DNA of 41,389 nt from Balneolaceae bacterium (GCA_007123715.1 SKKO01000149.1:1-41389), one strand, 5' to 3'; counted from the first letter of the stretch, positions 1 through 9,545 are shown. The notes: a model not told the origin generated them from the letters alone. Numbers and translations are program-made.

Positions 1-148
1 GGTGGCGCCGGGCTAATCCAAGAAGGGATTCCCATTCAAATCCGTCAGTCTCAAGCTGTTTTAGTTGCTTATGAACAGATTCATCTCGTAAGGCAAGCCA
101 TGCTAGAATTTTTGATTCTGCTGGTACAACAATTGAACTCTTAACCAT
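1..148 (-). CDS. N-terminal fragment of a probable nucleotidyltransferase-family protein (NTP_transf_5-like), truncated by window edge
   Basis: Reverse strand from ATG (146-148) stays open to base 1: MVKSSIVVPAESKILAWLALRDESVHKQLKQLETDGFEWESLLGLARRH. The '..W..LL.LARRH' pattern resembles the start of PF14907-type proteins. Not in the ORF track because it lacks a stop in the window. Confidence 0.55.
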   Translation of the reverse strand, partial: MVKSSIVVPAESKILAWLALRDESVHKQLKQLETDGFEWESLLGLARRH

Positions 149-540
149 ATTCTTTTTTTAAGCCATTATCCTGATGATTCAAAATTCGAGTTGTAAAAAT
201 GCGGCATATTCAGGCAAAAATAAACTTATTAATTTTCATTTTCTAAATAACATCGATTACCTGATGTAGGTCTAAAACCGCTGTTGGAGTGAAATGTACC
301 CGAAAAAATCAGCATATAGCCATTAAAGGGAATATTTGATCATCTGTGGGGTATTGGATGGATTTATTAAGGAAGAATGTATGATGGATACAACAGTATG
401 TAGTAATCTCATTACGACTATTTAATTGCCTTAGAATGATATGCGGTATCTGATGACTAATCCGGGCCATACTTACACCCCATCCTTCCAGAACCGAAAA
501 AAAGAGTATTCCTAATTATCGGAACTCAGGATTACAAGAA

Positions 541-1368
541 TCACGAGCGCATCATAACTCCGGCAATTTCCTTAAAAAGTTTATAAGCAGCCATTGCCGT
601 TATGTTTTCTACATCTCTGGCCGGATTATATTCAACAATGTCGGCTCCTGCCACAGTTGATTTTATGCGCTGAATCATATCAATCAATTCGCGTGTGGAA
701 AAGCCACCGGGCTCATGATGGGATACACCCGGCGCAAAGGCAGGATCCAGTACGTCCATATCCAGGGAGATGTAGAGGGGAGATTTGAGATGGTTTAAAA
801 AATCGGTACTGAATGCTTTCATTTCGATCATATTCACTCCAAAGCGCTCTGCCTGTTTACGCTGATGCGCTGTTAATGTCCGTATACCCACCTGGGTGAG
901 TGACGCTATTTTACCGGATTCCATCAGTCGCGCGAAAGGGGATGCGTGAGAATATGGGTTGTCTTCAAAATTGTGATAAAGGTCGGTATGGGCATCAAAA
1001 TGAAGAATATGTAATTCGGGATAAGCTGCAGTAAAAGCATCGATCACCGGCCAGGAAATGGAATGGTCGCCCCCTAAACAGATCAGCTGATCAGGTGGAT
1101 TGAGAATTCCCGTGATCTTTTCCCTGATTGTCTTAAATGCACCGGCAGGCTCCAAATCACCGAGCTGCATATCTCCAAGATCCCGAAAAGTGATTCCTTC
1201 TGAAATCTCGTCACCATACTCCGAAAACCGGTTGGACGATCCTTCCTTATCCATCATTCGGATTTTCGTTGGAGCAAGGGCAGACCCTTGCAAGTAGGAT
1301 GAGTTTTTGTCGTATGGAATGCCAAGGAGATGTATCATATACCCTGAGTACGATAATAGAAAAGGCAC
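541..1368 (-). CDS. Arginase/agmatinase/formiminoglutamase (ureohydrolase) family protein; start may be at MIHLLGIPYDKNSS, 10 codons downstream
   Basis: Ureohydrolase motifs GGDHSISWP, HFDAHTDLYH, SLDMDVLDPAFAPG. Confidence 0.9.
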   Translation of the reverse strand: MPFLLSYSGYMIHLLGIPYDKNSSYLQGSALAPTKIRMMDKEGSSNRFSEYGDEISEGITFRDLGDMQLGDLEPAGAFKTIREKITGILNPPDQLICLGGDHSISWPVIDAFTAAYPELHILHFDAHTDLYHNFEDNPYSHASPFARLMESGKIASLTQVGIRTLTAHQRKQAERFGVNMIEMKAFSTDFLNHLKSPLYISLDMDVLDPAFAPGVSHHEPGGFSTRELIDMIQRIKSTVAGADIVEYNPARDVENITAMAAYKLFKEIAGVMMRS

Positions 1369-1466
1369 AGATTCATTGCTGTGCCCTTATATTGAGCCTT
1401 ATAAAATCAGACTGAAATGCGATTGCAGATATCCGATTTTTGATTTAATGAGTTTTTGTCAAAGGT

Positions 1467-2090
1467 TTAGTTGTATTTAACGGTACAACCATAAGGTGTG
1501 TTGGTGGTTACTTCAACAGGTTCACCATTCATCAGGCTGGTCATGGCGGCAACAACAAAGTTGTGTGCACCTTCAAGGTCGCGTACCCGTGCAGTTGGCC
1601 GGTCATCGATTGCCCCGTTGTATTCAAGGATACCATCCGGGTTAATGATATACATCTGCGGGGTTACGCGTGCGTCATAAGCCCGTCCCATGGTGCCGTC
1701 AGAATCCAGGAGAATAGCCGTAGGAACTGCTCCTTTTTCTTCGGCAGTCTTCAGGGTTTGTTCAGGTTCCATATAACCCTGGGTGCCCGGGGCGGAAGAA
1801 ACAACGGACAGCCACACAACACCTTGATCGGTGTATTTTTTCTGCAGTTCCTGCATGTTATTTCCGTCGTAATGCTTTCTTACAAACGGACAGCCGTGAT
1901 TCAGCCATTCCAGGATGACCCACTGACCTGCATAATCGGATAAACTGTGCATATTTCCGTGGGCATCCACAACAGAAAACGAAGGAGCCTGTTCCCCAGT
2001 TACGGCACCGTTTTGGATGGTATCGTGTGTTGCATTAATCAGCAATACTGAAGTGATGAATACGGTTAAAATGAGAGTTAACTTTTTCAT
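1467..2090 (-). CDS. Secreted thioredoxin-like/redoxin (AhpC/TSA-type) protein
   Basis: N-terminal signal peptide; redoxin-like fold with NHGCPFVRKHY, ARVTPQMYIINPDG and C-terminal PYGCTVKY. Confidence 0.85.
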   Translation of the reverse strand: MKKLTLILTVFITSVLLINATHDTIQNGAVTGEQAPSFSVVDAHGNMHSLSDYAGQWVILEWLNHGCPFVRKHYDGNNMQELQKKYTDQGVVWLSVVSSAPGTQGYMEPEQTLKTAEEKGAVPTAILLDSDGTMGRAYDARVTPQMYIINPDGILEYNGAIDDRPTARVRDLEGAHNFVVAAMTSLMNGEPVEVTTNTPYGCTVKYN

Positions 2091-2123
2091 TGGTTTGTTA
2101 TGGTTTAGGTTAAGGATTGATGT

Positions 2124-4289
2124 TCAGATTTCTGCTTGTGTAAGATCCTGAGAGGGAGAAAGCTGTGCCAGTGCATTCAAAACAATTCCGGGAGTAAGAA
2201 GTTCCGGCAGTATCACCGGTTCGTCCAGTTCATTGCTGTATATCACATAGAGCGGTACACCGTTCCGGCCAAATGATGCAAGTGCCCGGGTTATTTCGGG
2301 ATTGCGGCTGGTCCAGTCGGCTTTTACCATTTCAAATCCAAGCTCTTCAAAGCGTTCTTTTACCCGGGTTGAACTGAATGCCACCCGTTCGTTGGCCTTA
2401 CAGGTAATGCACCAGTCAGCCGTAAAATCAATGAATACATTTTTGCCATCCGCCCTGTGGCGGTTCACAAGTTCATTTGAAAAATCCTGCCATTCAATGC
2501 CATAACTTACAGAAATTCCGGCTTCGTGTTGAATGTTTGCAGGCGGGGTAACGGCTGAAAAAAGAAATCCGCCCAAAACAAGTATCGTAACCATTCCCCT
2601 GCTCAACATTCGGGTACCTGCAGAAATGTCAAATGCTTTCCAGCGGTATAGGATCCAGATACCCATGGAGAGAAATAGCAGGCCGATAAGCAGCCTTGTG
2701 AGTCCGTTTACCCCGGTTTGCTGTCCAAAAACCCAGATCAGCCAGATAGCCGTGGCAAATAGAGGGAATGCCAGGGCCTGTTTGAAGGTCTCCATCCAGG
2801 CACCGGGTTTGGGCATGTATTTCATGAGCACGGGGAAGGACGAAAGAAGAACGTACGGTGCTGCCATACCGATTCCAAGTGAGGCGAAAATAAACAGTGC
2901 TGTGGCGGCTGGCAGGGTTATGGCAACTCCAAGAGCTGTTCCCATAAAGGGTGCAGTGCAAGGCGTTGCAAGAACCGTGGCCAGGATGCCGCTGAAGAAG
3001 GACCCGCTCATTCCGGTGCCCGTATCAGCTTTTCCGGCTACATGGATCAGTGAATTGCCGATATCAAAAACACCCATCAGGCTCAGTCCCAGTCCAAACA
3101 TCAAAAAAGTCATAAAAGCAATGAAGGCGGGTGTCTGAAGCTGAAAGCCCCAGCCCAGTTCCTGTCCGCCGGCCCGCAGTGCCAGCAGTAAGCCTGCAAG
3201 AGCCAGGAATGAAAGCAACACACCCAGCCCGAATACCAATCCGTGCAGCCGCACAAGCCGGGGTTTGTGTCCGGCCATCTGCATAAAGTTCATCACTTTG
3301 ATGGAGATAATCGGGAATACGCAGGGCATCAGGTTCAGGATCATGCCACCGATGAATGCAAAGGCAAGAATCATCAGGAATCTTGCCGAGAATACCGGCA
3401 TGGAGGAGATATTGCCTGCAATTCCGGCATCTGCCGCTACGGTTACATCCACAATCATTGATTTGATATTCCCTGAATCATCCCAGCCAAGGGGTGAATA
3501 AATCAAACCCCAAAGGAGATCAAGTTCACCGGTTTTGTAGGCAGACTTTTGAAGTTGCATGGTGATGGTATTTCCATCAATCGTAAATGGCTGAACGGCC
3601 CCGTTTTCAATCTCGCCTTGTTGCTTGGCAAAATAACGTATCCCGGAATATTCGGGAATATCAAAGGCTTTGTTCGTTAGGGTTAATGTCGCGGTATTTT
3701 CTTCGAACGCAGCTGAGGCGTGCCAGTAATCGAGTATAACGGGCAGGTTTTCACGGGTTTCAGCAAACAAAGGCAGCCACTCTTCGTGATATTCAACATC
3801 AGTGTCTGTTACCTGAAGTGTAAGTTCCAGATCGGCATATTCAGGGATACAGATATCTTCACAGATCAGCCAGTCGGCTTCGGCTTTCAGTATATATGAC
3901 TCTCCTGGAACCAGGTCTGCAGGTGCTGCAGCCTCCATCATGAAAAGAATTTGTTCTTTGTAGCCGTAGCTGGTGAGTCCTCCGGTTACATCTATCCAGA
4001 GAGGAGTGGGCCATTGGATTTCGCCGATTTGAAAATCTTTATCATGAAGCCATTCCACCATCATCGGCATTCCGGAATCGCCCGGGTTGCGGTAATAGAC
4101 ATACCAATTTTCTCGTATGTCCATTTTAATGCCAACCCAGAAAGGTTGTCCGGGCTGAATTGTTTTCTGTTCGGAGATGAGTTCTACTACTGCGTTATCG
4201 GTTTGTACCGGCTGTGAAAAAAGTGAAGCCTGCCCGCTGAGGCATATAACCAGTAGAGACAGCAAGATGTAACGAAGTATAGGGATCAT
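2124..4289 (-). CDS. dsbD: DsbD-family thiol:disulfide interchange / cytochrome c biogenesis transmembrane protein
   Basis: Signal peptide, N-terminal domain with ADWLICEDICIPEYADL, multi-TM domain with PCVFPIISIK and ATPCTAPFMGTALG, C-terminal thioredoxin domain FTADWCITCKANE. Confidence 0.9.
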   Translation of the reverse strand: MIPILRYILLSLLVICLSGQASLFSQPVQTDNAVVELISEQKTIQPGQPFWVGIKMDIRENWYVYYRNPGDSGMPMMVEWLHDKDFQIGEIQWPTPLWIDVTGGLTSYGYKEQILFMMEAAAPADLVPGESYILKAEADWLICEDICIPEYADLELTLQVTDTDVEYHEEWLPLFAETRENLPVILDYWHASAAFEENTATLTLTNKAFDIPEYSGIRYFAKQQGEIENGAVQPFTIDGNTITMQLQKSAYKTGELDLLWGLIYSPLGWDDSGNIKSMIVDVTVAADAGIAGNISSMPVFSARFLMILAFAFIGGMILNLMPCVFPIISIKVMNFMQMAGHKPRLVRLHGLVFGLGVLLSFLALAGLLLALRAGGQELGWGFQLQTPAFIAFMTFLMFGLGLSLMGVFDIGNSLIHVAGKADTGTGMSGSFFSGILATVLATPCTAPFMGTALGVAITLPAATALFIFASLGIGMAAPYVLLSSFPVLMKYMPKPGAWMETFKQALAFPLFATAIWLIWVFGQQTGVNGLTRLLIGLLFLSMGIWILYRWKAFDISAGTRMLSRGMVTILVLGGFLFSAVTPPANIQHEAGISVSYGIEWQDFSNELVNRHRADGKNVFIDFTADWCITCKANERVAFSSTRVKERFEELGFEMVKADWTSRNPEITRALASFGRNGVPLYVIYSNELDEPVILPELLTPGIVLNALAQLSPSQDLTQAEI

Positions 4290-4450
4290 AGGATGGTATG
4301 CGGTCTTTTTACAATTACTTCAACATCAAAATAGAATCTTTAGTATGTACAGAAAAGTTAATGAACAAAATTTTACATTGGGTGTACCTTTCCCGCTTTC
4401 AATGCTCAGAGATCCATAAATCGAGGAGAAGGCAGGAAGGTTTTAGCCAC

Positions 4451-4481
4451 GAAGGTGCTAAGGCTCAAAGGTGCACGAAGG
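4451..4481. repeat. Short intergenic repeat, ~8 bp period (GAAGGTGC/TAAGGCTC/AAAGGTGC/ACGAAGG)
   Basis: Read directly: gaaggtgc taaggctc aaaggtgc acgaagg between dsbD and lnt. Confidence 0.6.
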
Positions 4482-4493
4482 TTTTTAATGTAC

Positions 4494-4512
4494 GCCGGAG
4501 AGCTTCTCCGGC
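4494..4512. repeat. Perfect inverted repeat GCCGGAGA-gct-TCTCCGGC
   Basis: 8-bp perfect stem with 3-nt loop, no adjacent T-tract, between lnt and dsbD. Confidence 0.75.
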
Positions 4513-4567
4513 TTGGAAAGCCCCAGAGGAACAGACGAACGGACGAACCGATTAACAGAGTAAGTGA

Positions 4568-6142
4568 TTAGGATTCAGATTTTTGAGCGGTGCTGAATCT
4601 TGTATAAAGTAAACCGGCTATCCCGATTAACACACTTAAATATCCTATCCAGTTCCCATATCGGCTATAAAATGTGGGTCGGTTGTTGGTGTAGATGGTG
4701 AAATTGAATGCAGCTTCGGTCCAATATTCGGTTTCGACCTGCACTTTACCGTCGGGGGAGATGATGCCGGATATACCGTTGTTAGCAGAGCGGGCAATCC
4801 ACATCCGGTGCTCTATTGCGCGGAGCCGGGCAAAGGCGAAGTGCTGGATATGACCGTGCGAATCCCCCCACCAGCCGTCGTTGGTAATGATGGTGAGAAA
4901 ATTGGCCCCTTCATCCACAAAGCGGTTCACCCAGCCGGAAAAGACCGAGTCATAACAAATAAGTGCAGGGGTGTATGCCCCGTTCACATGAAATAGATCG
5001 GCAGTGGTACCGAGGCCATAGCCAACGTTCATACCCCAGTCAACCCAGCCGAAATGGTCAATTCGCTGAAAAAACTCCACAAACGGGAACCGCTCCACAA
5101 TGGGCACAAGACGCCCTTTTTTATATACCTGGTCGCCACCGTCTGGCTGTAAGTTTACCGCGGCATTATAGACATTAAAGGGTGCGCCTGCCTGGGTTTG
5201 CCTGGTTACTTCCGGAACCGGATTGTCATCATAATAATCGATCAGCCCTGCACCTGTAATGAGCCGCGTGTTCCATACATGAACCGAATCCCTCATCCGG
5301 TCAAAATAGGGGCTGTTCAGGGAGAGTGACGAATCAATGGCATTTTCAGGCCATATGATGACATCGGTATGTTCGGTACGTGCTTCGTTTGACATTCCCA
5401 GGAGCTTATCCAGAAGGGCATTTAACGAGGGGAGGCCGCCGTACCTGATGTAGGAATCGGAGTTTGGCTGAACGATCACCACTTCTACAGGTTCACCCTG
5501 ATACTGGTTGATGTTAATCATTGATACAGCCGACCATAGCGGGAAAAGCAAAAAAATGGTAATGCCCGTGTTTAAAATTACCGGCTTCGGATTTTCGAGC
5601 CATGAATAGAACAGGGCCGCAGAGAACATCACCCAAAACGAAATTCCAAATACACCGGTGAAGGAGATGAACTGGATCACCCCGGTGAGGTTCGACCACC
5701 CGTTTCCAAGTGTAAGCCATGGCCAGGAGAGATCCCAGTTGTGATGCAGAAATTCATATCCAACCCATATCGATGCAGCAAAAAAGGATGCGAGTAGAGG
5801 GTTGATCCCTGATTTGAAAAGATATCGTATCATCAGCAGTGGGATGAGCATAATTGCCGCATTGGCGAGAATGGCCGCCATTCCTCCGGCGATGGTGGCC
5901 ATCATGAGCCAGTAGGTAGAGAACAGGTTCCATAAAACAAAAGCCGGATAGGCGTAATAGACTACCTGGCGTTTGGTTTCGCAAAGCAATGTCACCCGGA
6001 ACAGGAAGATAAAGGCCGGGATTTGCAGGATCGAAGCATTAAACGGAGGAAACGAAAGCGCGAGCAAAAAAGGGACTGTGAGCGCAAGTGCCCACTTGTG
6101 ATCCCAAAAACGGAAAATGGGAGATGCAGAGTCTTGAGTCAT
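4568..6142 (-). CDS. lnt: Apolipoprotein N-acyltransferase
   Basis: N-terminal multi-TM region and nitrilase domain: IIWPENAID (Glu), YKKGRLVPIVERFPF (Lys), ALICYDSVFSGWVNRFVDEGANFLTIITNDGWWGDS (Cys). Confidence 0.93.
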   Translation of the reverse strand: MTQDSASPIFRFWDHKWALALTVPFLLALSFPPFNASILQIPAFIFLFRVTLLCETKRQVVYYAYPAFVLWNLFSTYWLMMATIAGGMAAILANAAIMLIPLLMIRYLFKSGINPLLASFFAASIWVGYEFLHHNWDLSWPWLTLGNGWSNLTGVIQFISFTGVFGISFWVMFSAALFYSWLENPKPVILNTGITIFLLFPLWSAVSMININQYQGEPVEVVIVQPNSDSYIRYGGLPSLNALLDKLLGMSNEARTEHTDVIIWPENAIDSSLSLNSPYFDRMRDSVHVWNTRLITGAGLIDYYDDNPVPEVTRQTQAGAPFNVYNAAVNLQPDGGDQVYKKGRLVPIVERFPFVEFFQRIDHFGWVDWGMNVGYGLGTTADLFHVNGAYTPALICYDSVFSGWVNRFVDEGANFLTIITNDGWWGDSHGHIQHFAFARLRAIEHRMWIARSANNGISGIISPDGKVQVETEYWTEAAFNFTIYTNNRPTFYSRYGNWIGYLSVLIGIAGLLYTRFSTAQKSES

Positions 6143-6153
6143 GAGTTAGTAAA

Positions 6154-6176
6154 CGCTATGCGCCCGGCGCTTAGCG
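6154..6176. repeat. Hairpin CGCTA-T-GCGC-CCG-GCGC-T-TAGCG in the rsmI-lnt gap
   Basis: 9 paired positions, one T/T mismatch, 3-nt loop; in the 54-bp gap between the two minus-strand genes. Confidence 0.65.
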
Positions 6177-6196
6177 CAAAGCATCTGTTATTAGAT

Positions 6197-6880
6197 TCAT
6201 TCTTCATAGTTCTTACCCGCAATAACCACCACTATTTCACCTTTAATGGCACTGCGTGATTGGTAATCGGCTAATATATCGTTGAGTTTTCCGCGGTTCA
6301 GTTCCTCGAATTTTTTTGTCAGTTCACGTGCAACGCATATCAAACGTTCAGCGCCGGCGAATTGGTGCAATGTTTCGAGAAATCGTACCAATTTATGAGG
6401 ACTTTCATACACAACTGATGTGATTTCCGAATCAGCAATGGTTTGTATCCTGGTTTGGCGCCCCTTTTTGGGGGGAAGGAATCCCTCGAAGATAAACCTG
6501 TCGCATGGAAGCCCGCTTGCCACAAGCGCGGTTGTGAGGGCATCAGGGCCGGGAATGACCTCTACCCGATAACCTTTTTGATGTGCCGCTCTCACCGCCA
6601 GGAAACCGGGATCTGAGATTCCCGGCATACCCGCGTCGCTGATGATGGCGATATTCTGTCCGCTGCTGAGCAGATTCATGATATGCTCAACTTTATGGTG
6701 CTCATTATGCTGATGAAACGAAAATACAGGTTTATTGATTTCATAACGTTGCAGCAGCACGGATGACGTGCGCGTATCCTCACAGGCGATCTGATCGGCT
6801 TGTTGAAGAATTTCAATGGCACGATTCGAAAAATCGCCAAGGTTACCGATTGGGGTTGCCACAATATAGAGTGTTGCCAA
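6197..6880 (-). CDS. rsmI: 16S rRNA (cytidine(1402)-2'-O)-methyltransferase
   Basis: LYIVATPIGNLGDFSNRAIEIL, CEDTRTSSVLL, ISDAGMPGISDPG, VIPGPDALTTALVASGLP are characteristic RsmI motifs. Confidence 0.95.
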   Translation of the reverse strand: MATLYIVATPIGNLGDFSNRAIEILQQADQIACEDTRTSSVLLQRYEINKPVFSFHQHNEHHKVEHIMNLLSSGQNIAIISDAGMPGISDPGFLAVRAAHQKGYRVEVIPGPDALTTALVASGLPCDRFIFEGFLPPKKGRQTRIQTIADSEITSVVYESPHKLVRFLETLHQFAGAERLICVARELTKKFEELNRGKLNDILADYQSRSAIKGEIVVVIAGKNYEE

Positions 6881-6940
6881 AAAGAATAATTATTGATTAA
6901 TGTTTCAATGATAATAACAAAACTTGTAGTTTCTTACAGG

Positions 6941-6990
6941 AGTGAAAAGTGAAAAGTGAAAAGTGAAAAGTGAAAAGTGAAAAGTGAAAA
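6941..6990. repeat. Tandem heptanucleotide repeat (AGTGAAA)x7
   Basis: Seven perfect AGTGAAA units (49 nt) plus one A in the sequence. Confidence 0.97.
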
Positions 6991-7003
6991 GCTGGAGCGA
7001 CAG

Positions 7004-7019
7004 TCCCGGCAGGCCGGGA
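7004..7019. repeat. Inverted repeat TCCCGGC-ag-GCCGGGA following the heptad tandem repeat
   Basis: Perfect 7-bp arms, 2-nt spacer, read directly. Confidence 0.65.
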
Positions 7020-7147
7020 TTAGGAGTTTAATAACCTGTCAGAGTTCGGCAGCTTTTGACAGTGTAAATTTGTGACGGGTATTGGGTGATTCGTTTTTTA
7101 CTTTTGGCGTTTGCCTTCTAACTAAAAAAATAAAAAAATTATATCAA

Positions 7148-7531
7148 ATGAACTTCAAACCATCAGGAATTAATCATATCACCATCAGGGTGAACCGTAT
7201 TGAGCGATCGGAAGAATTTTATGGTAAGGTATTGGGCTTTGAGCTCGTTCGGAAAATGGGTCAAAGTATGGCCGTTTATAAAATAGGGGGGGGAGACACA
7301 CTGGTTATTGTGGAAGCCGAGACCAGTTATGATCCAAACTCACGCGATTTCAGGGTAGATCATTTTGGCTTTTATCTTAACTCTCCCGAAGAGGTTGATG
7401 AAATGGCAGCCTACCTGCGTGATAATGAAGTGACTATCCTGAGCGGCCCTGCCAACCGGAAAAAGGGCAGGTTTCTGTTTGCCTCGGATCCGGACGGGAA
7501 CCTGATTGAATTTTTTTATGAAAATGAATGA
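7148..7531 (+). CDS. VOC/glyoxalase-fold family protein (ORF track begins upstream at 7082)
   Basis: MNFKPSGINHITIRVNRIERSEEFYGKVLGFELVRK and FASDPDGNLIEFFYENE are VOC-fold signatures; ATG at 7148 matches the conserved N-terminus. Confidence 0.88.
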   Translation: MNFKPSGINHITIRVNRIERSEEFYGKVLGFELVRKMGQSMAVYKIGGGDTLVIVEAETSYDPNSRDFRVDHFGFYLNSPEEVDEMAAYLRDNEVTILSGPANRKKGRFLFASDPDGNLIEFFYENE

Positions 7532-7591
7532 TTCACTCAGCGAAAGATTGTCATAACTGATATCTTTATGGCCTTATGGCATGTTATTTGC

Positions 7592-7607
7592 TTCATGTAA
7601 ACATGAA
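7592..7607. promoter_or_regulatory. Candidate operator palindrome TTCATGT-aa-ACATGAA upstream of grpE
   Basis: Perfect 7-bp inverted arms, 61 bp upstream of the grpE ATG; function unproven. Confidence 0.35.
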
Positions 7608-7668
7608 ATAAAAATCCGGAATTGATAGCACCTAAAGACATTAAACAGAGAAATAAAGCAGTACAAAA

Positions 7669-8280
7669 ATGAGCGCAGAACAGAAAAAGAAATCATCTTC
7701 AAAAAACGATAAAAAAAACAGTTCACCGGAGCAGGAACAGTATTCAGATTCGGATACATTTTATGAAACACAGGCTGCAGAATCGATACAGTTTGATGAG
7801 CTCGATGAACTTATTGAAAAACAGCAGCTCAAAATAAATGAACTTGAAGAAGAGCTTGCCCGGTTAAAAGATACCCAGCTTCGCAAAGCTGCTGAAATGG
7901 AAAACATGAAAAAACGCCTGCAGCGTGAGAGGGAGCAAATCTATCAGATTGCACGGGAAAGTGCCGTTCTTGATTTTTTGCCTGTAAGTGATGATTTGCA
8001 CCGAACACTCGACGCAATGAAACAGGATGATTCAGGGACAGCTTATCTGGATGGCATTAAGATGATAGCCCAAAAGTTTGATGATGTACTCGAAAAGCAG
8101 GGTGTTACCCGGATCAATGAAACGGGTGTACCATTTAGTGTAGAGATGCATGATGCTCTGCTGAGTCAAAAATCGGAAGATGAATCGATTGAAAGCGGCA
8201 CCGTACTTCAGGTAATAGAAAATGGCTATCGTATGGGTGAGAAAACCTTGCGTCATGCCAGAGTAATTGTGAGTCAATAA
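7669..8280 (+). CDS. grpE: Nucleotide exchange factor GrpE
   Basis: Coiled-coil N-terminus, AEMENMKKRLQRERE, C-terminal GTVLQVIENGYRMGEKTLRHARVIVSQ; followed by dnaJ. Confidence 0.95.
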   Translation: MSAEQKKKSSSKNDKKNSSPEQEQYSDSDTFYETQAAESIQFDELDELIEKQQLKINELEEELARLKDTQLRKAAEMENMKKRLQREREQIYQIARESAVLDFLPVSDDLHRTLDAMKQDDSGTAYLDGIKMIAQKFDDVLEKQGVTRINETGVPFSVEMHDALLSQKSEDESIESGTVLQVIENGYRMGEKTLRHARVIVSQ

Positions 8281-8292
8281 AATACGGTTTAG

Positions 8293-9456
8293 ATGTCGAA
8301 ACGAGATTATTACGATGTATTAGGAGTTTCAAAAAGTGCGGATGAAACCGAGTTGAAAAAGGCTTACCGCAAACTGGCGATGAAGTATCACCCCGATCGC
8401 AACAAGGGGGATGCAAATGCAGAAAAAAAATTCAAAGAGGCGTCTGAAGCGTATGATGTTTTGCGCGATTCTCAAAAGAGGCAGCGTTATGACCAATTTG
8501 GCCATGCCGGTGTGAACGGAGGCGGTTTTGGTAGTTCGGATTTTGGAAGCGCCAATTTTGAGGACATATTCAGCCATTTCAGTGACATTTTTGGTAGCGA
8601 TATTTTTGGCGGTGACGCATTTGGCGGCAGGTCGCAGAGCAGGCGCAGAAGAGGTACAGGGCGCCCCGGAGAAGACATGAAACTCCGCGTGCCATTGAGT
8701 CTTGAGGAAATTGCCGAAGGTATCGAAAAAACATTGAAAGTTAAAAAACACGTAAAGTGCGAATCGTGTAACGGATCAGGTGCAGAAACGGATTCTGACT
8801 ATGAAACATGTTCGGCCTGTAACGGGATGGGGGAAGTGAGACAGGTATCACGCACCATGTTCGGGCAGTTCGTGAATGTGCAGCCCTGCCACACATGCGG
8901 TGGTGAAGGGCGTATTATCCGCAACAGATGTAAAACCTGCGTTGGAGAAGGAAGATTTCGAAGTGAAGAGAAAATCAAAGTTAATATTCCTTCTGGAGTA
9001 GCTACAGGAAATTACATCACCCTGAGAAGGCAGGGCAATTCGGGTATCAGGGGCGGCGAACCCGGCGATCTGATTATTTTGATTGAAGAGAAAAAACATG
9101 AACATTTTCAGAGAGAAGGAAATGATATTTACTTCGACCTGTTGATCAGCATTCCCGATGCCATACTTGGAACCGAAGTAGAAGTTCCGACACTGAAAGG
9201 CAAGGCCAAAGTGAAAATTGAACCCGGTACGCAACCGGGCAAACTACTGAGGATGAGAGAGAGGGGAATTCGCGGACTCAATAATTCCGGCATAGGCGAC
9301 CAGTTTATCAAAATGAATGTTTACATTCCCAAAGACCTCACGGCGGACGAGAGAAAGCACATCGAAGCATTAAGAGATGAAGAACATTTTGACCCGGAAA
9401 GTGCCAAGAAACGGGAAAAAAGCTTTTTTTCGAAAATAAAAGATGTATTTAGTTAA
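8293..9456 (+). CDS. dnaJ: Molecular chaperone DnaJ
   Basis: J domain with HPD ([10 protein letters not shown]), Gly/Phe-rich region, four CxxCxGxG-type zinc repeats. Confidence 0.97.
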   Translation: MSKRDYYDVLGVSKSADETELKKAYRKLAMKYHPDRNKGDANAEKKFKEASEAYDVLRDSQKRQRYDQFGHAGVNGGGFGSSDFGSANFEDIFSHFSDIFGSDIFGGDAFGGRSQSRRRRGTGRPGEDMKLRVPLSLEEIAEGIEKTLKVKKHVKCESCNGSGAETDSDYETCSACNGMGEVRQVSRTMFGQFVNVQPCHTCGGEGRIIRNRCKTCVGEGRFRSEEKIKVNIPSGVATGNYITLRRQGNSGIRGGEPGDLIILIEEKKHEHFQREGNDIYFDLLISIPDAILGTEVEVPTLKGKAKVKIEPGTQPGKLLRMRERGIRGLNNSGIGDQFIKMNVYIPKDLTADERKHIEALRDEEHFDPESAKKREKSFFSKIKDVFS

Positions 9457-9488
9457 ATACTCAATTTTTGAGATTTTTTCTTAACAGA

Positions 9489-9520
9489 GTGACAGAAACT
9501 GTCACCCTTTTCTTTTATTT
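9489..9520 (+). terminator. Rho-independent terminator downstream of dnaJ
   Basis: GTGACAG-aaa-CTGTCAC stem followed by ccttttctttta. Confidence 0.75.
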
Positions 9521-9545
9521 TGCCCTGAAATAAAAGAAATATTCT

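Noticed and set aside
2533-3138. 201-aa plus-strand ORF
   Set aside because: Antisense to the dsbD transmembrane region; no recognisable domain and the overlapping gene is clear.
4298-4555. 85-aa plus-strand ORF in the dsbD-lnt gap
   Set aside because: Spans the intergenic repeat and hairpin; no domain resemblance; likely spurious.
7065-7072. TAAATTTG matching the Bacteroidetes -7 pattern TAnnTTTG
   Set aside because: No TTTG-type -33 element at the expected distance; too short to support alone.
8329-8751. 140-aa minus-strand ORF
   Set aside because: Antisense to dnaJ; shadow ORF.
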